Positions 1-8,314 of a stretch of DNA of 64,000 nucleotides are shown here, piece by piece. The notes under the pieces were generated by a model. That model was not told the origin of the DNA. It ran no database searches and saw nothing but the letters and a program-made list of their open reading frames with translations. This DNA comes from UBA868 sp016776875 (GTDB taxonomy: Bacteria > Pseudomonadota > Gammaproteobacteria > Arenicellales > UBA868), in NCBI GenBank assembly GCA_051201585.1, contig CP179198.1:248001-312000 (forward strand), given 5' to 3'. The stretch's first letter is position 1, and every line of letters begins with the position of its first letter. A program made the position numbers and the translations under genes.

Positions 1-1
1 G

Positions 2-490
2 GTCGTGCTTGCTACGCATGCAGATACCAGTCTTGATCTGATGCAGGGGCCTGATGCAGAGGAGTCTGAAATCCTCGGTGCTTTTCCTTATCAGGATAAC
101 GTGGTCACACTTCACACGGATACCCGTGTGTTGCCCAAAGCGCAACGCGCGTGGGCCAGTTGGAATTATCGCGTTCGTGAGGATGCTTCAGCAGGTACTG
201 GTGTCACTTACAACATGAATAAATTGCAAGCGCTTGATACGAAACACACCTATTGTGTTTCGCTAAATCAACACGATGAACTAGATCAGGATCGTATTTT
301 GCGCCGTGAGGTCGTTCGGCACCCGCGATTTACCCCAGGTCGCGACGAATTTCAAAAACGTCACCATCAGGTGATTCGCCGGCGGGCGATCAGTTTTTGT
401 GGTGCATATTGGGGGTTTGGATTTCATGAAGATGGTGTGCGCAGCGCGATTGCGGTTTGCGACGCTTTTGGTGTCGAGCGCCCATGCTGA
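2..490 (+). CDS. FAD-dependent amine-oxidase-like oxidoreductase, C-terminal part
   Basis: The reading frame is open from the left edge, so only about the last 162 residues are visible. They match the C-terminal region of the NAD/FAD-binding 'predicted amine oxidase' family (COG2907): a section with LHTDTRVLP and WASWNYRV, followed by TYNMNKLQ and, near the end, FCGAYWGFGFHEDG, the part that normally closes over the flavin. The N-terminal dinucleotide-binding motif lies outside the window. Its stop overlaps the DUF1365 start (ATG at 484, stop ending at 490), so the two genes are translationally coupled. Family members sit beside DUF1365 and cfa genes in many proteobacteria and are suspected lipid desaturases or oxidases. 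That role is inferred from neighbours, not shown by the visible sequence. Confidence 0.85.
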   Translation, partial: VVLATHADTSLDLMQGPDAEESEILGAFPYQDNVVTLHTDTRVLPKAQRAWASWNYRVREDASAGTGVTYNMNKLQALDTKHTYCVSLNQHDELDQDRILRREVVRHPRFTPGRDEFQKRHHQVIRRRAISFCGAYWGFGFHEDGVRSAIAVCDAFGVERPC

Positions 491-1242
491 ATAGCAAGGT
501 TTACGTGGGTCGTGTTTGCCATACTCGGATACGGCCTCGGCGGCATCAATTTTGCTATCGCCTGTTTATGCTCTATCTGGATCTTGATGAGATTCCGGAT
601 GTGTTTGACGCCTTTTGGTTATGGTCTGCACGTTCCACAGCACTTGCGCGCTTTAGGCGCTCTGATCATATGGGTAATCCGTTACAGCCACTTGACCAGA
701 GTATTCGTCATCTTGTTGAAAGTCAGTCCGGCGATAGGCCGGGCGGACGAATTACATTGCTAACGCACCTGCGTTATTTTGGTTATTGCATGAACCCGGT
801 CAGCTTTTACTTTTGCTGGGATGAGTCAGGGCAGAAAGTGACACATGTTGTTGCTGAGGTGAACAATACCCCTTGGGGTGAGCAGCACTGTTACGTGCTG
901 AAATGTCCTGAACATGTAGCGTTGGGCGAAAAAAATTTTGAGTTTGACAAGGTTTTTCACGTTTCGCCCTTTATGGAGATGAATCAACGCTATCACTGGC
1001 AGTTTTCACAGCCGGACCACGGCTTGGAGGTGACAATGCGCTCGTTTCAAGAGGGTGAGTTAATGTTTTCTGCCAATCTATCGATGCAAGCCAGACAGAT
1101 CACAAGCCGGAATTTGGCGAACTGCCTCCTGCGTTTTCCAATAATGACCGCCCGTGTTGTCGCCGCGATTTATTGGCAGGCAATGCGACTGTGGCTAAAA
1201 CGTATCCCGTTTGTGCCGCATCCTAAATCCAATATTCAATAG
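484..1242 (+). CDS. DUF1365 family protein
   Basis: A 252-residue DUF1365 (COG3496) protein. It starts LNSKVYVGRVCHTR and carries the family core YFGYCMNPVSFYFCWD near residues 99-114, followed by EVNNTPWGEQHCYVL. The family has no established biochemical activity, but it almost always lies between an FAD oxidoreductase and a cyclopropane-fatty-acid synthase, as here, so a role in unsaturated or branched lipid modification is likely. I chose ATG at 484 because it overlaps the preceding stop; an in-frame earlier codon at 457 would add nine residues lying inside the upstream gene. Length is normal for the family. The AGCTTTT run inside the conserved PVSFYF motif is in frame here, unlike the runs in the neighbouring broken genes. 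Confidence 0.9.
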   Translation: MLNSKVYVGRVCHTRIRPRRHQFCYRLFMLYLDLDEIPDVFDAFWLWSARSTALARFRRSDHMGNPLQPLDQSIRHLVESQSGDRPGGRITLLTHLRYFGYCMNPVSFYFCWDESGQKVTHVVAEVNNTPWGEQHCYVLKCPEHVALGEKNFEFDKVFHVSPFMEMNQRYHWQFSQPDHGLEVTMRSFQEGELMFSANLSMQARQITSRNLANCLLRFPIMTARVVAAIYWQAMRLWLKRIPFVPHPKSNIQ

Positions 1243-1250
1243 CATTCCTG

Positions 1251-2532
1251 ATGATGAGTGATAATGCGAGAACATTTTTGGAATCTTCGAATGCGGCGGA
1301 ACCCTCGTGGTTTCAGCAACAATGCCGTCGCTTGTTGTTTCGTAAGCTGTCAGACCTGAATGGTCGACTGGTGATTGAAGAGGCGGGGGTCTCACATTCA
1401 TTTGGTGACAATTACGGCACCAGTGCCCACATTGAAGTAAAAAATCCCGATTTCTTTTCAGAGATCGCCTTGCGCGGTAGCCTGGGCGCCGCGAAAGCGT
1501 GGATGGATGGAACGTGGTCCAGTCAAGACTTAACACAGGTGTTCGCGATTCTGGCCCAGAATCCAGAGCTCACTGACGGTTTTGATCGGGGATGGTCTCA
1601 AGTCGCAGCACGAGCCGCGAGCCGGTTTCACGAAAAACGACGTAACTCCCTCGGGGGCAGTCGACAAAATATCGCCGATCACTATGATCTCGGTAATGCG
1701 CTGTTTGATCTGTTTCTGGATCGATCAATGAATTATTCCAGCGCATTCTTCAATTCAGACCGTGACTCACTTGATACAGCCGGGCAGAATAAATTAGAGC
1801 GGATTTGCAACAAGCTTTTCGCTTGATACCTCCCATCACGTCCTTGAGGTCGGTTGCGGATGGGGCGGGTTTGCGATTTATGCAGCCTCTCGATTCGGAT
1901 GTCGAGTGACGGGTATTACGATTTCGCAAGAACAATTTGAGTTCGCCAAAGCGAAAGTGATCGAGGCTGACTTGACAGATCAAGTTGAGATTGTGCTTTG
2001 CGATTATCGGGATCATCAAGGTCAATATGATCGCGTGGTTTCGATTGAGATGATAGAGGCGGTGGGACAGGAATTTTTGGGCGATTATTTTTCGAAAATT
2101 CAATCGTTTTTAAAGGATAACGGCGCTGCTTTATTGCAGGCGATCACAATGCCTGATCAGCGATATGCGCAATATCTCAAAGGCTGTGATTTTATTCAGC
2201 GGTATATATTCCCCGGGAGTTGTGTGCCATCTTTAGGCGCCATCAATGAGGCCGTTCGTCAGCGTACTGATCTCAAATTGATGGATCTTGAGGATATCGC
2301 GCCTCATTATGCAGAAACGTTGCGCCGGTGGCGGGAGAATTTTAATGCGCATCGTGAAGAGATTCGGGCTTTGGGCTACCCTGAGCGGTTTATTCGACTT
2401 TGGAATTATTATTTTTGCTACTGCGAGGCGGGGTTCGACGAGCGGTATTTATCCGATCTTCAAATTGTGCTGACCCGTCCGAAATGGCGTGGTGAGGTTC
2501 CCCGCCGCCTGGGTAACGGGAGTTCGTGTTGA
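1251..2532 (+). pseudogene. cfa: Cyclopropane-fatty-acyl-phospholipid synthase, one-base frameshift
   Basis: Cfa transfers a methylene group from S-adenosylmethionine to cis double bonds of membrane phospholipid acyl chains. The first 191 residues (1251-1826) carry the N-terminal lipid-binding domain (GSLGAAKAWMDGTW) and the start of the methyltransferase domain (DHYDLGNALFDLFLD, MNYSSAFF), then hit a stop. The next frame continues without loss: VLEVGCGWGGFA (SAM-binding motif I), VTGITIS, SIEMIEAVG and a normal C-terminus to 2532. Removing one T from the run at 1816-1819 gives KLSLDTSHHVLEVGCGWGG, matching the family exactly. The gene is therefore complete apart from one extra base. This could be a consensus error or a recent mutation. 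The downstream gene overlaps its stop by a few bases. Confidence 0.9.
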
Positions 2533-3093
2533 GTCGCACCGTCATTATTAACTTTGTTGCCTTTCAAGCGGCCTGGTTTATTGCAGTGCTCGGCGCAGCC
2601 GGAGGTTATCCCTGGATGGGCCCGATCGCTGTTCTGGGCTGGATAGGCGCTTTTTGGGTTTGGCATCCACCGGCCCGGGATGACCTGGTGTTATTGGTAG
2701 GGGCTGGCTTGATTGGATTTGCGGTGGACTCCGTATCGGTACTGACCGGCGTGATCAGCTTTTCCTCAGGCTGCTGGTCCCGGATTCCCAACCACCATCT
2801 GGATGATTGCGCTCTGGATTAACTTTGCAGCGTCGATCAGGCACAGTCTCAACTGGATTCGGGGTCGATACGCACTAGGCCTTGTGTTTGGTGGCATTGG
2901 TGGACCGTTGGCCTATTTTGCGGGCGAGAAGATGGGAGCGCTTGTGATTCATTCGCCCTTGGGCGTGGTGCTGGCGTGGGTAGTTGCGATGCCGCTTATG
3001 CTTTTGCTGGAACAAGCGTCAGACCGAAGCCTTTCGCGTCAGTCAGTGTCGGCTGACCGTTATGCTTTGGATACGGATCAGGAGAAATTATGA
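2526..3093 (+). pseudogene. DUF2878 inner-membrane protein, one-base frameshift
   Basis: A small hydrophobic protein of about 188 residues when repaired, with several membrane segments, matching DUF2878. The first frame (GTG 2526 or TTG 2529, overlapping the cfa stop) covers the first membrane helices up to DSVSVLTGVISF; the second frame resumes in the family motif IWMIALWINFAASIRHSLNW and GGIGGPLAYFAGEKMGA. Deleting one T from the run at 2760-2763 gives SFPQAAGPGFPTTIWMIALW, which joins the two halves without a gap. Function is unknown, but the family co-occurs with cfa, DUF1365 and light-response genes. The end overlaps the next start by four bases (ATGA). This is the second gene in the same cluster broken by an extra T in AGCTTTT. 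Confidence 0.85.
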
Positions 3094-4127
3094 GCGTGTT
3101 TTCGCAATTCGCTTTTTGGGCAGTGGACTCGGGCTTTGTGCCTGATCTCGCCATTCGGGCGGGCATACGGGCACTTTGTAGGCAACGACTGAAAGACATC
3201 AGCGTGTCAGACGAGCATTTGCCTCAACGTTTGCGGGGGTTTATTCAAGATCTCGATCGGGCGCCTGTCGCCCCTCTTGTCGAGAAAGCAAACGAGCAAC
3301 ATTACGAAGTGCCCGCGCGATTTTTTGAGTGCGTATTGGGTGCTCATCTGAAATACAGCAGTGCGCACTGGGATGGTGTCGATGCTTTGGATGATGCCGA
3401 AGCGCAGGCATTGACTTTGTCATGCGATCACGCCGGTCTTGAAGATGGGCAGGAAGTGCTGGAGCTCGGCTGTGGTTGGGGTTCGCTGACGCTTTGGATG
3501 GCAGCAGCATATCCGAATTCCAAAATAACAGCGGTCTCGAATTCTGCGTCCCAACGGGAATTTATTGAATCCCGGGCAAGCGAGCGAAAGTTAACAAACC
3601 TCCAGGTCATTACAGCGGATATCAATCATCTGGCGCTGGATCAGAGTTTTGATCGCATAGTCTCGGTTGAGATGTTTGAACATCTTCGAAACTATCGCCA
3701 GATTTTTGACCGGGTAGGGGCTTGGTTGAAACCTGAAGGTCGGTTTTTTATGCATATTTTTTGTCATAAGACCATTCCTTATTTTTTTGAGGACAACGAT
3801 GGATCAGATTGGATGAGCCGTCATTTTTTTTCAGGCGGAATGATGCCAAGTGCAGACCTCCCATTGAAATTTCAAGATTCGCTTTGCTTTGAAAAAAGAT
3901 GGGACTGGAGCGGCGTTGAATATCAAAAAACGTCAGAGGCTTGGTTGAATAAATTAGACGCGGCTCATGATGATGTTTTTAATATTTTTTCTGAAACCTA
4001 TGGGAGAGCAAACGCGAAGATGTGGGTGAACCGTTGGCGCGTATTTTTTATGGCATGTGCCGAGTTGTTCGGAATGCACGGGGGAGATGAATGGCGGGTT
4101 TGTCATTATCTGTTTACTAAACGTTGA
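3090..4127 (+). CDS. Cfa-like SAM-dependent methyltransferase (COG2230)
   Basis: A 345-residue intact class I methyltransferase of the cyclopropane-fatty-acid synthase superfamily. SAM motif I is VLELGCGWGSLTLW around residues 123-136; SVEMFEHLRNY and FMHIFCHKTIPYFFE are typical of the family. Compared with the cfa gene just upstream, its N-terminus is much shorter: the methyltransferase core begins near residue 65 (ANEQHYEVPARFFE), so the Cfa lipid-binding N-terminal domain is missing. It is therefore a different enzyme, not a simple duplicate. Relatives include plant-type N-methyltransferases and bacterial enzymes that methylate unsaturated fatty acids. The substrate here is not determinable; lipid methylation is inferred from the cluster. 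It starts within the stop of the DUF2878 gene (ATGA). Confidence 0.85.
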   Translation: MSVFSQFAFWAVDSGFVPDLAIRAGIRALCRQRLKDISVSDEHLPQRLRGFIQDLDRAPVAPLVEKANEQHYEVPARFFECVLGAHLKYSSAHWDGVDALDDAEAQALTLSCDHAGLEDGQEVLELGCGWGSLTLWMAAAYPNSKITAVSNSASQREFIESRASERKLTNLQVITADINHLALDQSFDRIVSVEMFEHLRNYRQIFDRVGAWLKPEGRFFMHIFCHKTIPYFFEDNDGSDWMSRHFFSGGMMPSADLPLKFQDSLCFEKRWDWSGVEYQKTSEAWLNKLDAAHDDVFNIFSETYGRANAKMWVNRWRVFFMACAELFGMHGGDEWRVCHYLFTKR

Positions 4128-4136
4128 GGAGTTTGA

Positions 4137-4691
4137 GTGAAACAAATTTTTGGGCGCAAGAGCGCGTTAATAGCAGTCCTTATGGCGGCAGTCGGGACTG
4201 CCGCATGTTCTTTTCATGCCATGGCGGTTGAGCCACTTAAGCCCGTTGATTATGTGGATCTGGAGCGCTTTATGGGGCCCTGGTATGTGATCTCGTCGAC
4301 GCCTACATTTATCGATAAAGAAAGTTTTAACGCGATTGAGGAGTATACCCTCACGGATGACGGCACGATTCAAACAAAATTTTCATTTTTTGACGGCGGT
4401 TTTGATGGACCGCTAAAAACTTATCATCCCAAGGGGTTTGTGAAAGAAGATGGCTCTAATGCGGTGTGGGGCATGCAGTTTGTTTGGCCGATAAAAGCGG
4501 ATTATCAGATCGTTTATCTCAATGACGACTACTCACGCGTTATTGTTGCTCGCGAAAAACGAGATCTCGTATGGCTAATGGCGAGGGAGCCATCGATCCC
4601 GGACGATGAGTATCAGGCGCTGTTAGCCCAAATTGTCGCGCTGGGTTACGAGGCGTCCAGTTTGCGCCTGACACCTCAGAAATGGGATTAG
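4137..4691 (+). CDS. Lipocalin family protein (Blc-like)
   Basis: A 184-residue protein starting at GTG 4137 after a GAGG-like ribosome site. Residues 1-30 form a signal peptide (KSALIAVLMAAVGTAACSFHAMA); the Cys at residue 24 could be a lipidation site but the lipobox is poor. The lipocalin signature follows: VDLERFMGPWYVISSTP (G-x-W motif), then a beta-barrel with YQIVYLNDDYSRVIVAREKRDLVWLMAREP, the conserved second and third lipocalin motifs. Bacterial lipocalins bind lipids or fatty acids in the periplasm or outer membrane and help membrane maintenance under stress. Its position between a lipid methyltransferase and a photolyase-like gene fits a damaged-membrane role. Its stop overlaps the next start by ten bases. 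Confidence 0.9.
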   Translation: MKQIFGRKSALIAVLMAAVGTAACSFHAMAVEPLKPVDYVDLERFMGPWYVISSTPTFIDKESFNAIEEYTLTDDGTIQTKFSFFDGGFDGPLKTYHPKGFVKEDGSNAVWGMQFVWPIKADYQIVYLNDDYSRVIVAREKRDLVWLMAREPSIPDDEYQALLAQIVALGYEASSLRLTPQKWD

Positions 4692-6220
4692 CGCCCGTCG
4701 GCGAAAAACCCGGTTCGGCTGCCAAAAGCCTGTTTTTGGTCCTTCCTGGACAATGCTTTTCGATTCGAGAGTTAAAGCCCTGGCTGAATTGCACTTTTAT
4801 TCTGTCTGAGTGCAGCTTTACGATTGTTGGAGAAACACATCATCAACTCAAAATGGTGATGATGCTGGCGTCCTTGCGCGAGTACGCGGACGCCCTCCGA
4901 GCCGCCGGCGCACAGGTTTGCTATTACCCTCTTGATGGACTGGAAGGTGATACGTTTTTAGAGCAAATGAATCGAGCGATGAAAGCGGCGGGTAGTAAGG
5001 ACCTGATCCATTTTGAGATTGAAGACCAACCGGCGGCTCAGGAAGTCAGGGATTGCGCAAATCATTTAGGGTTAAAAACCAGGATACTGCCCAGTCCAAT
5101 TTTTCTTTGCTCTCGAGAAGGGTTCGCTGATTATTTGGCAAAAGAATCCCGCCCTCGAATGGTCAGTTTTTATCGCCAGCAACGGGTTCGTTTGGGCATG
5201 CTGGTTGATGAAGATGGCGCGCCGACCGGTGGTCAATGGAGTCTGGATGCCGAGAATCGGCGACCGTTAGCGAAGGCGGTTGAACCTCCACCGCCCAGTT
5301 TCCCGCGCCCCAGTCCGTCCACCCAGCAGGTGATGCGTTTGGTTGCGGAGCGCTTCCCGACTTATCCTGGTGATGCCAGTCGATACCAATACCCCGTTAA
5401 TCATCGTCAAGCGAAGCGTTGGTTGGACGCGTTTATAAAAGAGCGCCTCAACCTGTTTGGTGACTTTGAAGACGCGCTTACTACCCGCTCGGATGTTGTT
5501 TTTCACTCTTTGATCTCGCCTTTAATGAACTTCGGATTGCTCGATCCCCGACAAGTCCTGGCGGCAGTATTTAAGTTTCATCAAAAAAATCCGGTGCCAC
5601 TGAATAGTTTGGAGGGCTTTGTTCGACAGGTGATTGGTTGGAGAGAGTTCGTGAGAGGCATCTATCATAATTTTGGTGATGAACAACGAGGCGGTAATTT
5701 TTTCAACCATTCCTCGGGACTGACCGATGATTGGTATAAGGGGACGACAGGTATTGACCCCCTGGATCATGTCATCCAAAAGACGCAATCTATGGGTTGG
5801 GCACACCACATCGAGCGTTTAATGGTGGTGGGCAACCTGATGAATCTGGCTCGTATTCATCCACAAGCGGTTCATCAATGGTTTATGGAGATGTATGTTG
5901 ACTCGGCTCACTGGGTCATGGGCCCTAATGTCTATGGAATGGCGCTTTTTAGCGATGGCGGGATTTTTGCGACAAAGCCCTATATTTGCGGTTCAAGCTA
6001 TATCCGAAAAATGGGCGACTATGGGAAGGGCGATTGGTGTGACGTGGTCGACGGCCTTTATTGGCGTTTTGTGCATGACCATCAGGCGTATCTTGCAAAA
6101 AATCATCGAACGGCGATGATGCCAAGAAACCTGGCACGATTAAAAGGCGATCGTCGCGAGACTATTTTTAGCGCGGCAGATGATTTCCTGAAGCGAAAAA
6201 CTATTATCCAGTCCGTCTGA
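4682..6220 (+). CDS. Cryptochrome/photolyase-related protein (PhrB/CryB family) without the usual Fe-S cysteines
   Basis: A 512-residue member of the bacterial cryptochrome/photolyase family (DPRP, COG3046), a blue-light flavoprotein group that includes (6-4) photolyases. The N-terminal Rossmann part begins KSLFLVLPGQCFSI, and the C-terminal helical FAD domain is clear: FVRQVIGWREFVRGIYH, HHIERLMVVGNLMNLA, WVMGPNVYGMALFSDGG and KPYICGSSYIRKMGDY. In Fe-S members the next motif is DYCxxC plus a further Cys before LYW; here residues 446-458 read DYGKGDWCDVVDG, so the paired cluster cysteines are absent. It is therefore probably a cluster-free lineage. I use the ATG at 4682, overlapping the lipocalin stop, because no later start keeps the N-terminal strand. 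DNA repair or light sensing cannot be separated by eye. Confidence 0.88.
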   Translation: MGLAPVGEKPGSAAKSLFLVLPGQCFSIRELKPWLNCTFILSECSFTIVGETHHQLKMVMMLASLREYADALRAAGAQVCYYPLDGLEGDTFLEQMNRAMKAAGSKDLIHFEIEDQPAAQEVRDCANHLGLKTRILPSPIFLCSREGFADYLAKESRPRMVSFYRQQRVRLGMLVDEDGAPTGGQWSLDAENRRPLAKAVEPPPPSFPRPSPSTQQVMRLVAERFPTYPGDASRYQYPVNHRQAKRWLDAFIKERLNLFGDFEDALTTRSDVVFHSLISPLMNFGLLDPRQVLAAVFKFHQKNPVPLNSLEGFVRQVIGWREFVRGIYHNFGDEQRGGNFFNHSSGLTDDWYKGTTGIDPLDHVIQKTQSMGWAHHIERLMVVGNLMNLARIHPQAVHQWFMEMYVDSAHWVMGPNVYGMALFSDGGIFATKPYICGSSYIRKMGDYGKGDWCDVVDGLYWRFVHDHQAYLAKNHRTAMMPRNLARLKGDRRETIFSAADDFLKRKTIIQSV

Positions 6221-6396
6221 TATGCCATGGAATACGCTTTGGGGCGCGCAGAACCGAGGCAATATAAGGACTTTTTAAGAGGATCGAAAGATCGGAATAA
6301 CTCGGTTTTTGTGATTGATCCGGTTCATCAGGGTAAAACTTGCTTAGGGTAGACTAAGTCCAGTTTTAAACTTACTCAACCAAATTAAAAACTCAT

Positions 6397-7116
6397 ATGG
6401 CTAATCGTTTCGCTACATTTCTTTTATTATTTTTAGTTGGCACCGCCGCGTTTGCTCAATCTATTCCCCAGCAGGTGATTGATAAGGCCGCGACTCTTAT
6501 TCCGAATACATTGCCGGATTCGGTTGAGGCCACACCAGTGTCCGGCTTATATCAGGTCAGTTTTGGGATGCAGGTTGTTTACTTATTCGAAGACGGGAAG
6601 CATCTTCTTAGTGGTGATCTGATCAATTTGGAGGCGGGCGCTAATCTCACCGAAGACGCTCGAAAATCTGGACGCAAGTCGGTAATTGATAGCCTTGACG
6701 AAGAGGGTATGGTGATTTTTACGCCTAGTGAGACCCAAAGCACAATTACGGTGTTTACGGATACCGAGTGTGGCTACTGCGTGCGATTGCATCAAGAACT
6801 ACAGCAGGTGTTAGACGGCGGGGTTCGAGTTCGGTATCTCGGCTATCCGCGGGCCGGATTGGGTTCCGAGTCTCACAAGACATTAGTGTCGGTCTGGTGC
6901 GCCGAAGATCCTGAGGATGCGATGAACGATGCCAAAAGCGGGCAGCGGATCAAGCCGGTGGTTTGTGAAACGCCGATTGAGCAACACATGCAGGCCGCCG
7001 AGGCGGTTGGCGTTCGAGGAACCCCGACCATCGTGCTACAAGACGGCAAGCTGATCCCTGGTTATGTTCCTGCCGGTGAGTTAATTCCAATGGCCAATGC
7101 GGCGGCGCTCAATTAG
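6397..7116 (+). CDS. dsbC: Thiol:disulfide interchange protein DsbC
   Basis: Periplasmic disulfide isomerase of 239 residues. A signal peptide ends near residue 20 (AAFAQS). A cystatin-like dimerisation domain spans roughly residues 22-85 (VEATPVSGLYQVSFGMQVVYLFEDGKHLLSGDLI type pattern), followed by a linker and the thioredoxin domain with active site CGYC at 125-128 (TDTECGYC), a second cysteine pair, and the cis-Pro loop GVRGTPTIVL. This order is diagnostic for DsbC/DsbG, and the CGYC site favours DsbC. The gene starts the run of three periplasmic thioredoxin-fold genes that ends at 8240. The reductant DsbD is not in the window. Confidence 0.93.
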   Translation: MANRFATFLLLFLVGTAAFAQSIPQQVIDKAATLIPNTLPDSVEATPVSGLYQVSFGMQVVYLFEDGKHLLSGDLINLEAGANLTEDARKSGRKSVIDSLDEEGMVIFTPSETQSTITVFTDTECGYCVRLHQELQQVLDGGVRVRYLGYPRAGLGSESHKTLVSVWCAEDPEDAMNDAKSGQRIKPVVCETPIEQHMQAAEAVGVRGTPTIVLQDGKLIPGYVPAGELIPMANAAALN

Positions 7117-7123
7117 TTTGTCT

Positions 7124-7678
7124 ATGCGATTTATCAGGCACCTAGGCTTTGCAGGGGTCGTTTTGGCTGCGATGTTTTTTTTGGGCCTGAATAGTCCGAT
7201 TGCTTCAGCCGGACAGGCACTCACCCCTGTTGATAATGAATTGATTTTCCGACCCAAACTCGGGTTGTTAAATATCCAAGGCGAGCGACGGCACCTTGAG
7301 GATTACAAGGGACGGGTTTTGCTGGTTAACTTTTGGGCAACCTGGTGCCCGCCCTGTGTTAAGGAGTTGCCCTCGATTACCAGGGCACGAGAATTACTCT
7401 CTGATGAACCGTTTGATGTTTTAGCGATTAATGTGGGCGAAGATAAGGCGCAAATCGAGCGGTTTTTGCGCAACCGTCTTGGAGGCGTTTTGAATCTAGA
7501 AGTATTAGTTGATGATAACCTGGTGGCGGTAAAAGACTGGAAAGTTCGCGCATTACCGACGACCTATATTGTTGATCACACCGGTCGAGTCGCTTATTCC
7601 GCCATGGGCGAGCATGATTTTTCAGAGGCTGAGGTTATTGATAAAATTCGCGAATTGATTCGGACGATTCCGGGTTAA
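7124..7678 (+). CDS. TlpA-like periplasmic thioredoxin family protein
   Basis: A 184-residue secreted thioredoxin of the TlpA/ResA type. The ATG at 7124 gives a proper signal sequence (MRFIRHLGFAGVVLAAMFFLG, then ASA-G); the in-frame codon at 7097 lies inside dsbC and is unlikely. The thioredoxin fold has FWATWCPPCVKE with the CPPC redox site, AINVGEDKAQIERFL, and the cis-Pro loop VRALPTTYIVD. Such proteins reduce cytochrome c or other periplasmic disulfides. It lies 7 bases after dsbC and 16 bases before the CcmG-like gene, so all three are probably one transcript. The client protein is unknown. Confidence 0.85.
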   Translation: MRFIRHLGFAGVVLAAMFFLGLNSPIASAGQALTPVDNELIFRPKLGLLNIQGERRHLEDYKGRVLLVNFWATWCPPCVKELPSITRARELLSDEPFDVLAINVGEDKAQIERFLRNRLGGVLNLEVLVDDNLVAVKDWKVRALPTTYIVDHTGRVAYSAMGEHDFSEAEVIDKIRELIRTIPG

Positions 7679-7694
7679 TCCCTCTCCCATATAC

Positions 7695-8240
7695 ATGACC
7701 GTCAACGTGATGAGATCGATCCGATACTTAATGCCCTTGCTGATTTTTGTGGTGATCGGGGGATTTCTTGCTGCCGGGCTAAAACTGGACCCCAGAGAAG
7801 TCCCTTCCCCCTTAATCGATAAACCCGCGCCCGCGTTTAGTTTGCCCCAGTTATTGAAAATGGAGGGCTTAATTGGCACAGCGGACTTAAAAGGCGAAGT
7901 TTGGGTACTGAACGTATGGGCGTCCTGGTGCGTGGCGTGTCGGGCTGAACATTCGCTGTTGAATCAGTTTGCCGCTCGCCAGCTGGTGCGATTAGTGGGT
8001 CTGAACTATAAAGATGCGCCATCGGATGCACGTTCGTGGTTGCGGGAGCTTGGCAACCCTTACGATATCGTTGCGGTTGACCGAGAGGGTAAGGTGGGGA
8101 TTGATTGGGGGGTATACGGGGTGCCGGAGACCTTTGTCATAGACCAATCAGGCTTGATTCGATACAAGCACATCGGCCCGCTTGATTTTAAATCCTTAGA
8201 AGAGGATATTTTGCCTTTAATACAACAACTTAAAGGTTAA
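7695..8240 (+). CDS. dsbE: CcmG/DsbE-type cytochrome c biogenesis thioredoxin
   Basis: A 181-residue membrane-anchored thioredoxin: an N-terminal helix (YLMPLLIFVVIGGFLAAG) acts as signal anchor, followed by the characteristic DPREVPSPLIDKPAPAFSLP segment of CcmG/DsbE, WASWCVACRAEH with the redox pair at Cys79 and Cys82, and GVYGVPETFVID with the cis-Pro. CcmG reduces apocytochrome c before heme attachment. The active-site pair CVAC differs from the more usual CPxC but the rest is canonical. No ccmABCDEFH genes are near, so the gene is detached from the usual ccm operon and instead follows dsbC and a TlpA-like gene. A hairpin at 8260-8294 may end the transcript. Confidence 0.88.
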   Translation: MTVNVMRSIRYLMPLLIFVVIGGFLAAGLKLDPREVPSPLIDKPAPAFSLPQLLKMEGLIGTADLKGEVWVLNVWASWCVACRAEHSLLNQFAARQLVRLVGLNYKDAPSDARSWLRELGNPYDIVAVDREGKVGIDWGVYGVPETFVIDQSGLIRYKHIGPLDFKSLEEDILPLIQQLKG

Positions 8241-8259
8241 ATAGAATGCACGCGATTAA

Positions 8260-8294
8260 GATCGGCGGGTTATGACATAATCGCCGGTCGTTTT
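8260..8294 (+). terminator. Possible rho-independent terminator after the dsb genes
   Basis: Inverted repeat GATCGGCG (8260-8267) with CGCCGGTC (8282-8289), allowing one G-U pair, enclosing a smaller TTAT/ATAA pair, followed by GTTTTC. It lies between the CcmG-like gene and hisG and would separate them. The U-tract is short, so termination strength is uncertain. Confidence 0.4.
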
Positions 8295-8314
8295 CTGTAG
8301 CAAACCCCGAAACT

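Noticed and set aside
1800..1850. Programmed ribosomal frameshift in cfa
   Set aside because: The other four AGC-T-run lesions have different reading phases and both signs (+1 and -1), and no stimulatory structure is seen; error or mutation is simpler.
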